Assembly: GCF_000719335.1 (NCBI RefSeq) | Contig: NZ_JOGB01000059.1 | Span: 1-46,030, forward strand | Source: Streptomyces sp. NRRL S-87 | GTDB lineage: Bacteria; Actinomycetota; Actinomycetes; Streptomycetales; Streptomycetaceae | Length of the DNA: 46,030 nucleotides | Direction: 5' to 3' | Shown: positions 16,517 to 24,971 of the stretch, in pieces | Layout: the number at the start of each line of letters is the position of its first letter | Position numbering within the stretch: position 1 is the stretch's first letter | Position numbers and translations under genes: made by a program | The notes under the pieces: generated by a model | Told to the model about the DNA's origin: nothing | Databases searched by the model: none | What the model saw: the letters and a program-made list of their open reading frames with translations, nothing else

Positions 16517-17416
16517 TTATCCCTTCACTGCGCCTGCGGTGAGGCCCGCGGCCATCTTGCGCTGGACGATGAGGAAGAGCGCGACGATCGGCACGGCCAT
16601 CATGGTGGAGCCGGCCATCATCGGGGCGAACTCGGTGCCGTTCTTGGTGATGAAGTTGCTGAGCCAGACCGTGGCGGTCTGGTTCTGCTGGCTCATGAGC
16701 ATCAGGGCGTAGAGGTACTCGTTCCAGGCCTGGATGAAGCCGTACACCGACGTGGCCACCATGCCGGGGGCCAGCAGCGGGAAGACCACGCGCAGGAAGG
16801 CGCCGGTGGGGGTGCAGCCGTCGACCATGGCCGCCTCCTCCAGCTCCTTCGGGATGTTCACGATGAAGCCGCGCAGGGTCCACACGGTGAAGGGCAGGAT
16901 GAAGGTCAGGTACGTGATGATCAGACCGGACAGCCTGTCGTACTGGCCGAGGTCGTTGAGCAGCAGGAAGACCGGGATGATCATCGCGACGAGCGGGACC
17001 ATCTGGACGGCCAGGATGCCGACGATGACGACCTTGCGGCCGCGGAAGGCGAACCGCGAGATGGCCAGGGCGGCCAGCATGCCGACGACGATGCCGATGA
17101 CGACCACGACGCCCGACACGACCAGCGACCGGCCCACCGGGCCCCAGAAGTCGGCGATGTCCAGGGCGCGCCGGAAGTTCTCCAGGGTCCAGCTCGTCGG
17201 GAAGAAGTGCGGGTTCGGGTCGATGGCGTCCTTGGCCGGCTTGAACGCCGTGTTGAGCATCCAGTAGACGGGGAAGCCGGCCGTGACGAAGACCAGCAGG
17301 CCGAGGAGGTTCCAGCCGAGCTTGGCCTTCTTGAAGCCCTTGGACGTGCGGGAGCCCGCGGACTTCGTGAGGCCCTTGCGGCCGGCTGCGCGCGGGGTCG
17401 CGGTGGTCGAGGTCAC
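16517..17416 (-). CDS. dasC: ABC transporter permease DasC (chitobiose uptake)
   Basis: This MalG-type permease of about 299 residues has a basic N-terminus, six expected helices, and the EAA loop near ELEEAAMVDGCTPTGAFLRVVFPLLAPG, which contacts the ATPase. It forms the membrane channel with DasB for sugar delivered by DasA. Start GTG 17416 overlaps the dasB stop (GTGA), a translational-coupling arrangement. No ATPase gene is in the cluster; known Streptomyces Das systems use the shared ATPase MsiK encoded elsewhere. Confidence 0.93.
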   Translation of the reverse strand: MTSTTATPRAAGRKGLTKSAGSRTSKGFKKAKLGWNLLGLLVFVTAGFPVYWMLNTAFKPAKDAIDPNPHFFPTSWTLENFRRALDIADFWGPVGRSLVVSGVVVVIGIVVGMLAALAISRFAFRGRKVVIVGILAVQMVPLVAMIIPVFLLLNDLGQYDRLSGLIITYLTFILPFTVWTLRGFIVNIPKELEEAAMVDGCTPTGAFLRVVFPLLAPGMVATSVYGFIQAWNEYLYALMLMSQQNQTATVWLSNFITKNGTEFAPMMAGSTMMAVPIVALFLIVQRKMAAGLTAGAVKG

Positions 17417-18408
17417 TCCACCTCTCCGATCTTGAGCATCTGGCGCATGTAGGCGGCGACGACGCCGAGCAGGAGCAGGACGGTCACGAGGGCGATCGCC
17501 GAGCCGCCGGAGTAGTCGTTGACCACGAAGGCCTGCTGGTACGAGTACGTGGTCAGGAGCTGGAACTCGGCCTCGGGGTTGCCGTTGCGCATCACGAAGA
17601 CCTGCGGGAAGACGCCCATGTCCCAGATGACCGACAGGGTGGTCAGCATGACGATGACGGGCTTCAGGATGGGCAGCGTGACGTGGCGGAACACGCCCCA
17701 GGAGCCGGCGCCGTCGAGGCGGGCGGCCTCCTCCAGTTCCTTGGGCACCTGGGTGAGGCCGGCGCTGAGGGTGATGACCACGAAGGGCACGGCGCCCCAG
17801 ACGACCAGGAGCATGATGACGGCCAGGCCCTGGGGGCCGCTGGCGAACCAGTTGTGGCCGACGAAGTCCACGCCCGGCAGCTTGCTGAGGAGGTAGTTCA
17901 GGACGCCGTAGTCGGCGTCGAAGAGCCATTTGAAGATGGCGGTGGACACCAGGATCGGCATGCCCCAACTGGCCACGAGCGCGACGTTGATCAGCGTCTT
18001 GACCCAGCCGGAGACCCGCTGGAGGAGCAGGGCCACCGCCATGCCGAGGACCATGGTGAGGACCACGGCGCCGACGGCGAAGAGCACGGTGCGCAGGACG
18101 ACTTCCCAGAAGACGCCGTCGCCGAGGACCTTGGTGAAGTTCGCGAAGCCGACCCACTCGGCGTCCTTGAAGCCCCAGAGCTCGGACTTGCCGAAGCTCT
18201 GGAACGAGAGGGACACCAGGCGGTAGAGCGGATAGCCCATGACCAGCACGATGACGAGCAGGCAGGGGGCCAGCAGCGCCCAGGGGGTGGCCGCGGAACC
18301 CTTGCGGCGCGGCTTGCCCGGCGTACCCGCGCTCCCGGCCGCGGCGCCTGTGGAGGTCGGCTGCTTCGCCGGTGGCAGATCGGCGGTGGTTGTCTGTGCG
18401 GCACTCAT
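17413..18408 (-). CDS. dasB: ABC transporter permease DasB (chitobiose uptake)
   Basis: This 331-residue MalF-type permease has a Pro/Thr/Ala-rich cytoplasmic N-terminus (about 1-40), six helices, and the EAA loop ELEEAARLDGAGSWGVFRHV near 230-250. It pairs with DasC. ATG 18408 starts it. A strong hairpin separates it from dasA upstream, so dasBC probably receives only part of the dasA transcript. Confidence 0.93.
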   Translation of the reverse strand: MSAAQTTTADLPPAKQPTSTGAAAGSAGTPGKPRRKGSAATPWALLAPCLLVIVLVMGYPLYRLVSLSFQSFGKSELWGFKDAEWVGFANFTKVLGDGVFWEVVLRTVLFAVGAVVLTMVLGMAVALLLQRVSGWVKTLINVALVASWGMPILVSTAIFKWLFDADYGVLNYLLSKLPGVDFVGHNWFASGPQGLAVIMLLVVWGAVPFVVITLSAGLTQVPKELEEAARLDGAGSWGVFRHVTLPILKPVIVMLTTLSVIWDMGVFPQVFVMRNGNPEAEFQLLTTYSYQQAFVVNDYSGGSAIALVTVLLLLGVVAAYMRQMLKIGEVE

Positions 18409-18444
18409 CGCGCGCTCCTCGGGGGTCCCTCTCTGGTACGGGCA

Positions 18445-18478
18445 GCAGGGCCCCGCCGGTGAGGTGGCGGGGCCCTGC
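18445..18478 (-). terminator. intercistronic hairpin between dasA and dasB
   Basis: GCAGGGCCCCGCC (18445-18457) pairs perfectly over 13 bp with GGCGGGGCCCTGC (18466-18478) around an 8-base loop. It lies 9 bases after the dasA stop and 36 bases before dasB, so it can act as an attenuator or 3'-end stabiliser that gives binding protein in excess over permeases. Confidence 0.8.
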
Positions 18479-18487
18479 CCAGTCAGG

Positions 18488-19771
18488 TCACTTGGTGTTG
18501 ATGACCTTGTCGATCGCGGCGTCGGCGGCCTTGGCCGCGTCCTCGACCGACTTCTTGCCGGTGCCGATCTCCTGGAGCATGGTCTGGAGCAGCTTGGCCT
18601 TCTCGACCTGGCCCCAGCCCGGAGCGGTGGGGACGAACCAGGAGGACTCCGCCGCGGTGGCCGCGACCTGCGTCTTCGGGTCGGCCTTCAGCGGGCCGAG
18701 GTCCGTCTTGTTGTTGGGGAGGTTGCCCTTGGCGATGAGGCCCTTCTGGCCCTGGGCGCCGGTGAAGGCGTTGATCCACTCGCCGGCGACGTCCTTGGCG
18801 TCGGACTTGGCCGGCACGGCCAGGTCGGAGCCGCCGAGGAAGACGGGGAGGTTCTTGCCGTTCGGGCCGGGCATCACGAAGTTCTCGAGCTTCTCGGCGA
18901 GCTTGCCCACCTTGTCGCTCTTCGGGTCGGCGGCGGTGGCGCCCTCCCAGGCGGCGGCGAAGATGGTGGCCGCGTTGCCCTGGCCGAAGACGACCGGGCG
19001 GTCGGCCTCGTCCTTGGTCTTGTCGGCGTGCATGTACTTGTCGAGGATCTCCTTGTACTGCTTGAGACCCTTGAGCGACTCGGGGGAGGACAGCGAGGCC
19101 TTCCACTGGCCGCCCTCGTTCTTGGCGATGGCGCCGCCCGCGTCGTAGACGAAGGACATGGCCGCGTACCAGTCCGGCGACGGCTGGTACCAGGCGCTGA
19201 ACTTGGCGCCCTTCTTCTTCTGGACGGCGTCGAGGGCGGCGGTCAGCTCGGCCCAGGTCTTCGGGGCGGCCTTGACGCCGGCCTCGGCGGCCAGGTCCTT
19301 GCGCCAGGTGCCCACGCGGCCGCCGGCGTAGTACGGGACGCCGTAGGTCTTGCCGTCGTAGGTGACGGACTCCTTGAGGGCGTCGAGCCACGCGGCGGAG
19401 TTGTCGTACTTCGAGGCGTCGATCTCGGAGAAGGCGCCGGTCGACATGTAGCCGATCATCTCGGAGTTGCCCATCTCGACGACGTCGGGGGCCTTGTCCG
19501 TCGCGAGCACGGCGTCGAGCTTGGCGTTCTTGTCCGGCCAGCCGTAGTACTCGTGCTTGACCTTCAGACCGGGGTGCTTCGCGACGACCGCGTCGTCGGC
19601 GGCCTTCACGAGCTCGGGCCAGTTGTTCTGGGCGTCGACCGTGAGCCAGACGGTCAGCTCCTTGGCGGCCGACGGCTTGTCGCCGCCCTTCTCGCCGTCC
19701 GAACCACCGCACGCCGCGAGACCGACCACCATGCCCGCGACGCCGATCGCCGCGATGAGCTTGCGCTTCAC
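18488..19771 (-). CDS. dasA: chitobiose-binding lipoprotein DasA
   Basis: This 427-residue ABC solute-binding protein has a basic start (KRK), a hydrophobic segment and a lipobox VGLAAC with the lipid-attached Cys21. A family-1 binding domain follows (ELTVWLTVDAQ, then APDVVEMGNSE near 95). Known DasA binds (GlcNAc)2 at the outer membrane face for import by DasBC-MsiK. The start is GTG 19771, backed by the SD GAGGAGGG. Two DasR-type palindromes lie in the upstream gap shared with dasR, which explains GlcN-6-P-dependent expression. Confidence 0.95.
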   Translation of the reverse strand: MKRKLIAAIGVAGMVVGLAACGGSDGEKGGDKPSAAKELTVWLTVDAQNNWPELVKAADDAVVAKHPGLKVKHEYYGWPDKNAKLDAVLATDKAPDVVEMGNSEMIGYMSTGAFSEIDASKYDNSAAWLDALKESVTYDGKTYGVPYYAGGRVGTWRKDLAAEAGVKAAPKTWAELTAALDAVQKKKGAKFSAWYQPSPDWYAAMSFVYDAGGAIAKNEGGQWKASLSSPESLKGLKQYKEILDKYMHADKTKDEADRPVVFGQGNAATIFAAAWEGATAADPKSDKVGKLAEKLENFVMPGPNGKNLPVFLGGSDLAVPAKSDAKDVAGEWINAFTGAQGQKGLIAKGNLPNNKTDLGPLKADPKTQVAATAAESSWFVPTAPGWGQVEKAKLLQTMLQEIGTGKKSVEDAAKAADAAIDKVINTK

Positions 19772-19857
19772 GCCACCCTCCTCAGGGATGCCTGCACTCC
19801 CCCTGCCCGCCGCGTGAAATACGCCAAGTACTGCCGTGGGGCCGGGATCTGATCCAT

Positions 19858-19873
19858 ATTGGTTTAGACCAGT
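19858..19873. promoter_or_regulatory. DasR-responsive element 1 (dasA/dasR gap)
   Basis: ATTGGTTTAGACCAGT, core TGGTTTAGACCA, has one mismatch to the ideal dre core. It lies 87 bases upstream of the dasA start in the divergent promoter region. Confidence 0.88.
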
Positions 19874-19882
19874 AGCCTGGAG

Positions 19883-19898
19883 CTTGGCCTAGACCTTT
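19883..19898. promoter_or_regulatory. DasR-responsive element 2 (dasA/dasR gap)
   Basis: CTTGGCCTAGACCTTT, core TGGCCTAGACCT, is a weaker second dre 25 bp from element 1 centre to centre. A further half-matching GGTCTA...AAACC pair with extra spacing lies at 19911-19923 and was not called separately. Confidence 0.75.
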
Positions 19899-20058
19899 GG
19901 GGGTGTCAAGGGTCTAATAAACCAGGTGCGGCTCCGTTACCGGACCGACACCTCAGGGAGGGGCGACACCCGTGCTCCGGCCCGTGTCACGATGTGACCG
20001 CAACAAGACGGAGGAGCCGGTGACGGCGACGAGACTGGAGTCGGGAAGGCAGGCGGCC

Positions 20059-20823
20059 ATGGCCACCGAAGGGGCGCTCACGGAGCCCGACGGCGGGGCA
20101 GCTACACGCACCGCGCGCGTGCCCAAGTACTACCGACTCAAGCGCCATTTGCTTGAAATGACCGAAACGCTCCCCCCGGGCACCCCGGTGCCCCCGGAGC
20201 GCACCCTCGCGGCCGAATTCGACACCTCCCGGACCACCGTCCGGCAGGCGCTCCAGGAGCTGGTCGTCGAGGGCCGCCTGGAGCGGATCCAGGGCAAGGG
20301 CACCTTCGTCGCGAAGCCGAAGGTCTCCCAGGCGCTGCAACTGACCTCCTACACGGAGGACATGCGGGCGCAGGGCCTGGAGCCCACCTCGCAGCTGCTC
20401 GACATCGGCTACGTCACGGCCGACGACACCCTCGCGGGCCTGCTGAAGATCGCGCCGGGCGGCCGCGTGCTGCGCATCGAGCGGCTGCGCCTGGCCAGCG
20501 GCGAGCCGATGGCCATCGAGACCACGCACCTTTCGGCCAAGCGCTTCCCGGCGCTGCGCCGCTCGCTCGTCAAGTACACGTCGCTCTACACCGCCCTCGC
20601 GGAGGTGTACGACGTCCACCTCGCCGAGGCCGAGGAGACGATCGAGACCTCGCTGGCCACCCCGCGCGAGGCCGGCCTGCTCGGCACCGACGTCGGCCTG
20701 CCGATGCTGATGCTCTCCCGGCACTCCCTCGACGCCGACGGCGAGCCGGTCGAGTGGGTGCGCTCGGTCTACCGCGGCGACCGCTACAAGTTCGTCGCCC
20801 GGCTCCAGCGGCCGGCGGTCTGA
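20059..20823 (+). CDS. dasR: GntR/HutC-family regulator DasR
   Basis: This 254-residue protein has a winged-helix GntR domain (about 18-90: [20 protein letters not shown], then [12 protein letters not shown]). A UTRA effector domain follows (about 100-250, including VLRIERLR and MAIETTHLS). DasR is the global repressor of amino-sugar uptake and chitin use, and is released by GlcN-6-P. ATG 20059 was chosen because the product then equals the 254 residues I recall for S. coelicolor DasR. GTG 20020, with a better SD (GGAGG), would add 13 residues. It is divergent from dasA. Confidence 0.93.
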   Translation: MATEGALTEPDGGAATRTARVPKYYRLKRHLLEMTETLPPGTPVPPERTLAAEFDTSRTTVRQALQELVVEGRLERIQGKGTFVAKPKVSQALQLTSYTEDMRAQGLEPTSQLLDIGYVTADDTLAGLLKIAPGGRVLRIERLRLASGEPMAIETTHLSAKRFPALRRSLVKYTSLYTALAEVYDVHLAEAEETIETSLATPREAGLLGTDVGLPMLMLSRHSLDADGEPVEWVRSVYRGDRYKFVARLQRPAV

Positions 20824-20973
20824 CCGGGCCAAACCCCACGTCCGCCCCACCCGTTCTCCGCCGCAACGGGAGTTGACCCTCGTACCGGATTGCGGACGGG
20901 GTCTTACGTTCACCGGTCGGATCCCCGTAGATTCCCTGCGCATTGCGTAAATGATCACGAGGGGACGAGGGTC

Positions 20974-23241
20974 ATGACGGAATCGGGACCGACCGGGTCG
21001 ACGACCGGGTCGACGGGCACGGAACGGAACGGGGCGGGCGCGCCGGACGGGGCGGGCCCGCCCTCGCCGTCCGGCGGCCCGTCGCCGAAGTCCATCGCCA
21101 TCTGGTCGCTGGTGGCACTGATCGGCGCGGCGGGCTGGGCCGTCCTCGCGCTCTCCCGCGGCGAGGAGATCTCCGCCGCCTGGCTGCTCGCGGCGGCCCT
21201 GGGCTCGTACGCCATCGGCTACCGCTTCTACTCGCGCTTCATCGCGCACAAGGTGCTGCGGGTCGACAAGACCCGCGCCACCCCGGCCGAGCGCCTCGAC
21301 AACGGTGTCGACTTCCACCCCACCGACCGCCGGGTGCTCTTCGGCCACCACTTCGCCGCGGTCGCCGGCGCCGGACCGCTGGTCGGCCCGGTGCTGGCCG
21401 CGCAGATGGGCTACCTGCCCGGCACCATCTGGATCGTGGCCGGTGTGATCTTCGCCGGCGCCGTCCAGGACATGGTGACGCTGTTCTTCTCCACCCGCCG
21501 CGACGGCCGCTCGCTGGGCCAGATGGCCCGCGAGGAGATCGGTCCGGTGGGCGGCGCCGCCGCACTGGTCGCGGTCTTCGCCATCATGATCATCCTGCTG
21601 GCGGTGCTGGCACTGGTGATCGTCAACGCCCTGTCGCACTCGCCGTGGGGCGTCTTCTCCATCGGCATGACCATCCCGATCGCCCTCTTCATGGGCGTCT
21701 ACCTACGCGTCCTGCGCCCGGGCCGGGTCACCGAGGTCTCCCTCATCGGCGTCGCCCTGCTGCTCCTCGCGCTGGTCGCGGGCGGCTGGGTGGCCGAGTC
21801 GTCCTGGGCCGACTTCTTCACCCTCAAGCCCACGACGCTGGTGCTGTGGATGGTGGCGTACGGCTTCCTCGCCTCGGTGCTGCCGGTCTGGCTGCTGCTC
21901 GCCCCGCGCGACTACCTGTCCACGTTCATGAAGGTCGGCACCATCGCCCTCCTCGCGGTCGGCGTGGTCATCGCGCTGCCCACCCTCAAGATGGACTCGG
22001 TCACCTCCTTCGCGAGCCGCGGTGACGGCCCGGTGTTCGCCGGGTCGATGTTCCCGTTCGTCTTCATCACCATCGCCTGCGGCGCGCTGTCCGGCTTCCA
22101 CGCCCTGGTCTCCTCCGGCACCACCCCGAAGATGGTCCAGAAGGAGACCCAGGTCCGCATGATCGGCTACGGCGCCATGCTGACCGAGTCGTTCGTGGCC
22201 GTGATGGCGATCATCGCCGCCTGCATCATCGAGCCCGGCCTGTTCTTCGCGGTCAACTCCCCCGCGGGCGTGGTCGGCACGACCGTCCAGAGCGCCTCCG
22301 AGGCGGTGGCGCACCTCGGCTTCACCATCAGCCCCGAGGCGCTGGCGCAGGCCGCCAAGGACGTCGAGGAGGCCAGCCTGCTGTCGCGGACCGGCGGCGC
22401 CCCGACCTTCGCCCTGGGCATGTCCGAGATCTTCTCGGGCGTGCTCGGCGGGGCCGGGATGAAGGCCTTCTGGTACCACTTCGCGATCATGTTCGAGGCG
22501 CTGTTCATCCTGACCACCCTCGACGCGGGCACCCGGGTCGGCCGGTTCATGCTCCAGGACACCCTGGGCAACCTCTACAAGCCCTTCAAGCAGGTCAGCT
22601 GGAAGCCGGGCGTGTGGTTCGCCAGCGCCGTCGTGGTGGGCGCGTGGGGCTACTTCCTGTGGGTGGGCGTCAACGACCCGCTGGGCGGCATCAACCAGCT
22701 CTTCCCGCTGTTCGGCATCGCCAACCAGCTGCTGGCCGCCGTCGCCCTCGCGGTGTGCACCACGCTGCTGGTGAAGTCCGGACGCCTGAAGTGGGCCTGG
22801 GTGACGGGCGTCCCACTGGTGTGGGACGCGGCCGTGACCCTGACGGCCAGCTACCAGAAGGTGTTCTCCGACGACCCGCGGGTCGGGTTCTTCGCCCAGC
22901 GCGACAAGTACGAGGCGGGCATCGAGGCGGGCAAGGTGCTGCCGCCCGCCAAGTCGATGGACGACATGCACACCGTCATCACCAACTCCACGGTGGACGG
23001 CGTGCTCTCGGCCCTCTTCGCCGTCCTGATCGTCATCGTGCTGGCGGACGCCCTGTGGGTGTGCCTCAAGGCGGTGCGCAACCCGGACATGGTGGTGCTG
23101 CACGAGGCCCCGTACGTCGCGTCGCGGATCGTCGCGCCGGCCGGCCTGGTCGCCACCGCCGAGGAGAAGGCGGAGCTGGCCGCGGCCGGGCTGGACTCGG
23201 GCGGCGGCCGGGTCCCGGAATCGGCGTCCGTCTCCTCATGA
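20974..23241 (+). CDS. cstA: CstA-family pyruvate/peptide transporter
   Basis: This 755-residue protein has a Gly/Ser/Thr-rich cytoplasmic N-terminus (about 1-45) followed by many membrane helices. CstA hallmarks include the N-terminal HHFAAVAGAGPLVGPVLAAQ segment, the GYGAMLTESFVAVMA helix and the central DAGTRVGRFMLQD. CstA and its relative BtsT are known carbon-starvation-induced transporters for pyruvate and possibly peptides. ATG 20974 lies after a purine-rich GAGGGGACGAGG stretch. Its stop overlaps the start of the small ybdD-like gene, the usual partner. Confidence 0.92.
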   Translation: MTESGPTGSTTGSTGTERNGAGAPDGAGPPSPSGGPSPKSIAIWSLVALIGAAGWAVLALSRGEEISAAWLLAAALGSYAIGYRFYSRFIAHKVLRVDKTRATPAERLDNGVDFHPTDRRVLFGHHFAAVAGAGPLVGPVLAAQMGYLPGTIWIVAGVIFAGAVQDMVTLFFSTRRDGRSLGQMAREEIGPVGGAAALVAVFAIMIILLAVLALVIVNALSHSPWGVFSIGMTIPIALFMGVYLRVLRPGRVTEVSLIGVALLLLALVAGGWVAESSWADFFTLKPTTLVLWMVAYGFLASVLPVWLLLAPRDYLSTFMKVGTIALLAVGVVIALPTLKMDSVTSFASRGDGPVFAGSMFPFVFITIACGALSGFHALVSSGTTPKMVQKETQVRMIGYGAMLTESFVAVMAIIAACIIEPGLFFAVNSPAGVVGTTVQSASEAVAHLGFTISPEALAQAAKDVEEASLLSRTGGAPTFALGMSEIFSGVLGGAGMKAFWYHFAIMFEALFILTTLDAGTRVGRFMLQDTLGNLYKPFKQVSWKPGVWFASAVVVGAWGYFLWVGVNDPLGGINQLFPLFGIANQLLAAVALAVCTTLLVKSGRLKWAWVTGVPLVWDAAVTLTASYQKVFSDDPRVGFFAQRDKYEAGIEAGKVLPPAKSMDDMHTVITNSTVDGVLSALFAVLIVIVLADALWVCLKAVRNPDMVVLHEAPYVASRIVAPAGLVATAEEKAELAAAGLDSGGGRVPESASVSS

Positions 23242-23432
23242 GCGCCGCCGGCCTCCTGAGGCGCGTCCGGCACTACGTGCGCGAGTTCACCGGCGAGGCC
23301 GCGTACGAGCGGTACGTCGCCCACGCCCGCGGACACGACCCGGACGCCCCGGTACCCAGCCGCCGGGAGTTCGAGCGGGCCCGCACCGACACCCGCGAGA
23401 CGGACCCGCGCGAGGGCTTCCGCTGCTGCTGA
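23238..23432 (+). CDS. YbdD/YjiX-family small protein
   Basis: The 64-residue protein matches the short YbdD_YjiX family, with a central YERYVAHARGHDPDAPVPS and a terminal RCC-type ending (GFRCC). It overlaps the cstA stop as ATGA. Family members are nearly always directly downstream of cstA/btsT; their role is unclear, presumably with the transporter. Confidence 0.88.
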   Translation: MSAAGLLRRVRHYVREFTGEAAYERYVAHARGHDPDAPVPSRREFERARTDTRETDPREGFRCC

Positions 23433-23457
23433 GGCGCCCGCGGGCGCCGTGCCGGAC

Positions 23458-23491
23458 CGAGGGGGCCGCCCGGGAACGGGCGGCCCCCTCG
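23458..23491 (+). terminator. terminator of the cstA operon
   Basis: A 15-bp perfect stem (23458-23472 with 23477-23491) closes on a GGAA tetraloop, 26 bases after the ybdD-like stop. Confidence 0.85.
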
Positions 23492-23515
23492 CGGCTCCTG
23501 GGGCACACTCGTGCC

Positions 23516-24013
23516 ATGGACATCGCGATCAGGGAAGCCCGGCCGGACGAGTACGCGGAACTCGGCGAGATCACCGCCCAGACCTACCGGGGCGACGGTC
23601 TCCTCGACCAGAACGAGACCGACTACTACTTCAACGTCCTGCGTGACGTGGCCGGCCGCGCCGCCCACGGCGAGATCCTGGTCGCCGTCCTCGACGAGCG
23701 CGTGATCGGCGGCGTGACGTTCGCCCCGCCCGGCAGCCCGCTGGCCGACATCGCGGGCGAGGGCGAGGCGGAGTTCCGGATGCTGGCCGTGGCGCGCGAG
23801 GGCCGCGGCCGGGGCGCCGGCGAGGCCCTGGTCCGCGCCTGCATCGACCGCGCCCGGGCGATCGAGGGCGTGACCCGCCTGGTGATGTCCACCCAGCCCG
23901 CCATGCAGGGCGCCCAGCGCCTCTACGAGCGCCTCGGCTTCGTCCGCTCCCCCGAACGCGACTGGTCCCCCGTCCCCGGCCTCGGGCTCCTGACGTACGG
24001 GCTGGAGTTGTAG
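23516..24013 (+). CDS. GNAT-family N-acetyltransferase
   Basis: This 165-residue single GNAT domain has the acetyl-CoA loop at about 98-104 (GRGRGAG), preceded by the strand AEFRMLAVAREG. The C-terminal motif B reads MQGAQRLYERLGFVRS. GNAT enzymes transfer acetyl from acetyl-CoA to amines; the substrate cannot be read from sequence. The ATG at 23516 begins the first beta-strand (DIAIREA). It stands alone, between the cstA terminator and the opposite-strand toxin gene. Confidence 0.88.
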   Translation: MDIAIREARPDEYAELGEITAQTYRGDGLLDQNETDYYFNVLRDVAGRAAHGEILVAVLDERVIGGVTFAPPGSPLADIAGEGEAEFRMLAVAREGRGRGAGEALVRACIDRARAIEGVTRLVMSTQPAMQGAQRLYERLGFVRSPERDWSPVPGLGLLTYGLEL

Positions 24014-24019
24014 GCCGTC

Positions 24020-24352
24020 TCAGAGCAGACCGAGCACCAGCTTCACGGCGTGCTCGATATCGGTCCACTCCTCCGGGTCGACCCGGCCCGCGAACTCGCC
24101 GAGACGCCCGGGGTCCACGGCCGTCATCTGCTCGACGAGCACGACCGTCGCCGTCCCGTCCATGTCCATGTCCATGTCCATGTCCAGCTTGGGGTGCAGC
24201 AGGCCCGGGGCGGCGCTGGTGGACGTCGGCGCCACGATCAGGGTGGAGGTGTTCACGGCCCCGGTCTGCAGCACCACCGCGTAGCGCGGGCCGCGCGGCT
24301 CATGACCCACCGCATCCTTGCGGGACCGGATCCGGTAGATGTCACCACGCAC
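24020..24352 (-). CDS. MazF/PemK-like toxin with Asp-Met repeat
   Basis: The 110-residue protein fits the MazF/PemK RNase fold, with N-terminal RGDIYRI, GPRYAVVLQ, the STLIVAPTSTS strand and the VVLVEQMTAVDPGRLGE segment. MazF toxins cut mRNA at short motifs. A four-copy Asp-Met hexamer repeat (residues LDMDMDMDMDG, DNA 24161-24184) sits just before the TATVVLVEQ strand. The start is GTG 24352, inside the last codons of the antitoxin gene (11-bp overlap), so translation is coupled. Activity is unproven, and the repeat lengthens a loop. Confidence 0.8.
   Translation of the reverse strand: MRGDIYRIRSRKDAVGHEPRGPRYAVVLQTGAVNTSTLIVAPTSTSAAPGLLHPKLDMDMDMDMDGTATVVLVEQMTAVDPGRLGEFAGRVDPEEWTDIEHAVKLVLGLL
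24161..24184. repeat. CATGTC hexamer tandem repeat within toxin gene
   Basis: Four perfect CATGTC units encode (Asp-Met)4 on the minus strand, followed by one more Asp codon. The unit is a multiple of three, so gain or loss keeps the frame. Confidence 0.92.
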
Positions 24353-24581
24353 TGAGGTCGTTCAGCTCCTCCCGCACTTCTGCGATCTCTGCGAGGTACG
24401 CGGGGTCGTTACGCCATTGGTCCAGCTCGGCCGCAGCCTGGCGGTACTGGTCGCGCACGTACGCCTCGTGGATGGCGAGTCTTATGGCGTCCGAGGCGGT
24501 GATGTCGCGCGAGGCGGCCAGGGTCTCGAGTTCGCGGTGGGTCTCCGCGTCCGGACGGAAGCTGATCGTCTTGGGCGTCAT
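24342..24581 (-). CDS. ribbon-helix-helix antitoxin
   Basis: The 79-residue protein starts with an RHH-type DNA-binding domain (KTISFRPDAETHRELETLAA, then RDITASDAIRLAIHEAYVR). An acidic, Trp-containing tail (about 50-79, LNDLSAW at the end) is the likely toxin-binding part. The toxin start overlaps its 3' end. A near-perfect palindrome lies 8 bases upstream of the ATG at 24581, consistent with autorepression. MazE- or ParD-like classification is uncertain. Confidence 0.82.
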   Translation of the reverse strand: MTPKTISFRPDAETHRELETLAASRDITASDAIRLAIHEAYVRDQYRQAAAELDQWRNDPAYLAEIAEVREELNDLSAW

Positions 24582-24589
24582 GCGACCAT

Positions 24590-24610
24590 CGTAATACGTT
24601 TCGCATTACG
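24590..24610. promoter_or_regulatory. palindromic operator of the toxin-antitoxin genes
   Basis: CGTAATACG (24590-24598) and CGCATTACG (24602-24610) are inverted repeats matching at 8 of 9 positions with a 3-base centre. The site is AT-rich for this genome and sits at the expected promoter of the antitoxin gene. Confidence 0.7.
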
Positions 24611-24684
24611 TCGCCGCACCCTGATAGCGGAGAGGCACCACACCGGGACTCCGTGTCGTCGGCGACACAACATCTAGGGGGTCA

Positions 24685-24835
24685 CACGAGCAGGCGCCCC
24701 CACATGTATGCTCGTCCTCGCTGTCGCCGCAGGGGAATCCGGTGCGAATCCGGAACTGTCCCGCAACGGTATGAAGTGCACGCATCCGCGCACCACCAAG
24801 TCCGAGGACCTGCCGACGGCGCTCACGGTTCAGCC
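24685..24835 (+). promoter_or_regulatory. cobalamin (adenosylcobalamin) riboswitch
   Basis: The conserved core GGAATCCGGTGCGAATCC followed by GGAACTGTCCCGCAACGGT (about 24734-24770) and the B12 box AAGTCCGAGGACCTGCC (24798-24814) are diagnostic. It lies 137 bases upstream of nrdA. In Streptomyces, coenzyme B12 binding to this element is known to turn off the class Ia reductase operon so that the B12-dependent class II enzyme is used instead. The outer limits of the aptamer are approximate. Confidence 0.93.
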
Positions 24836-24971
24836 GAACCGGAGCCGACCACGTCCGGGCCCCGCGGTTGGGCCGGTGGACGCCATGCGGAGCACGCGTA
24901 ACCCGCCACGCCCGCATGCGCCTCCCCGCGCCCGCGCCGGCCCCGGAGCCGAGCGAGGGAGAGCCCCCACC

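Noticed and set aside
15059..17452. About 800-codon plus-strand frame across dasD-dasC
   Set aside because: Antisense shadow: the composition is Gly/Arg/Asp-rich with no recognisable domain, while both minus-strand genes are unambiguous.
19909..19926. Third DasR site near the dasR side of the gap
   Set aside because: Half-sites GGTCTA and AAACC have two extra bases between them, so the palindrome spacing is wrong.
20873..20940. TTGACC as -35 of a cstA promoter
   Set aside because: No acceptable -10 at 16-19 bases; recorded only as a possibility.
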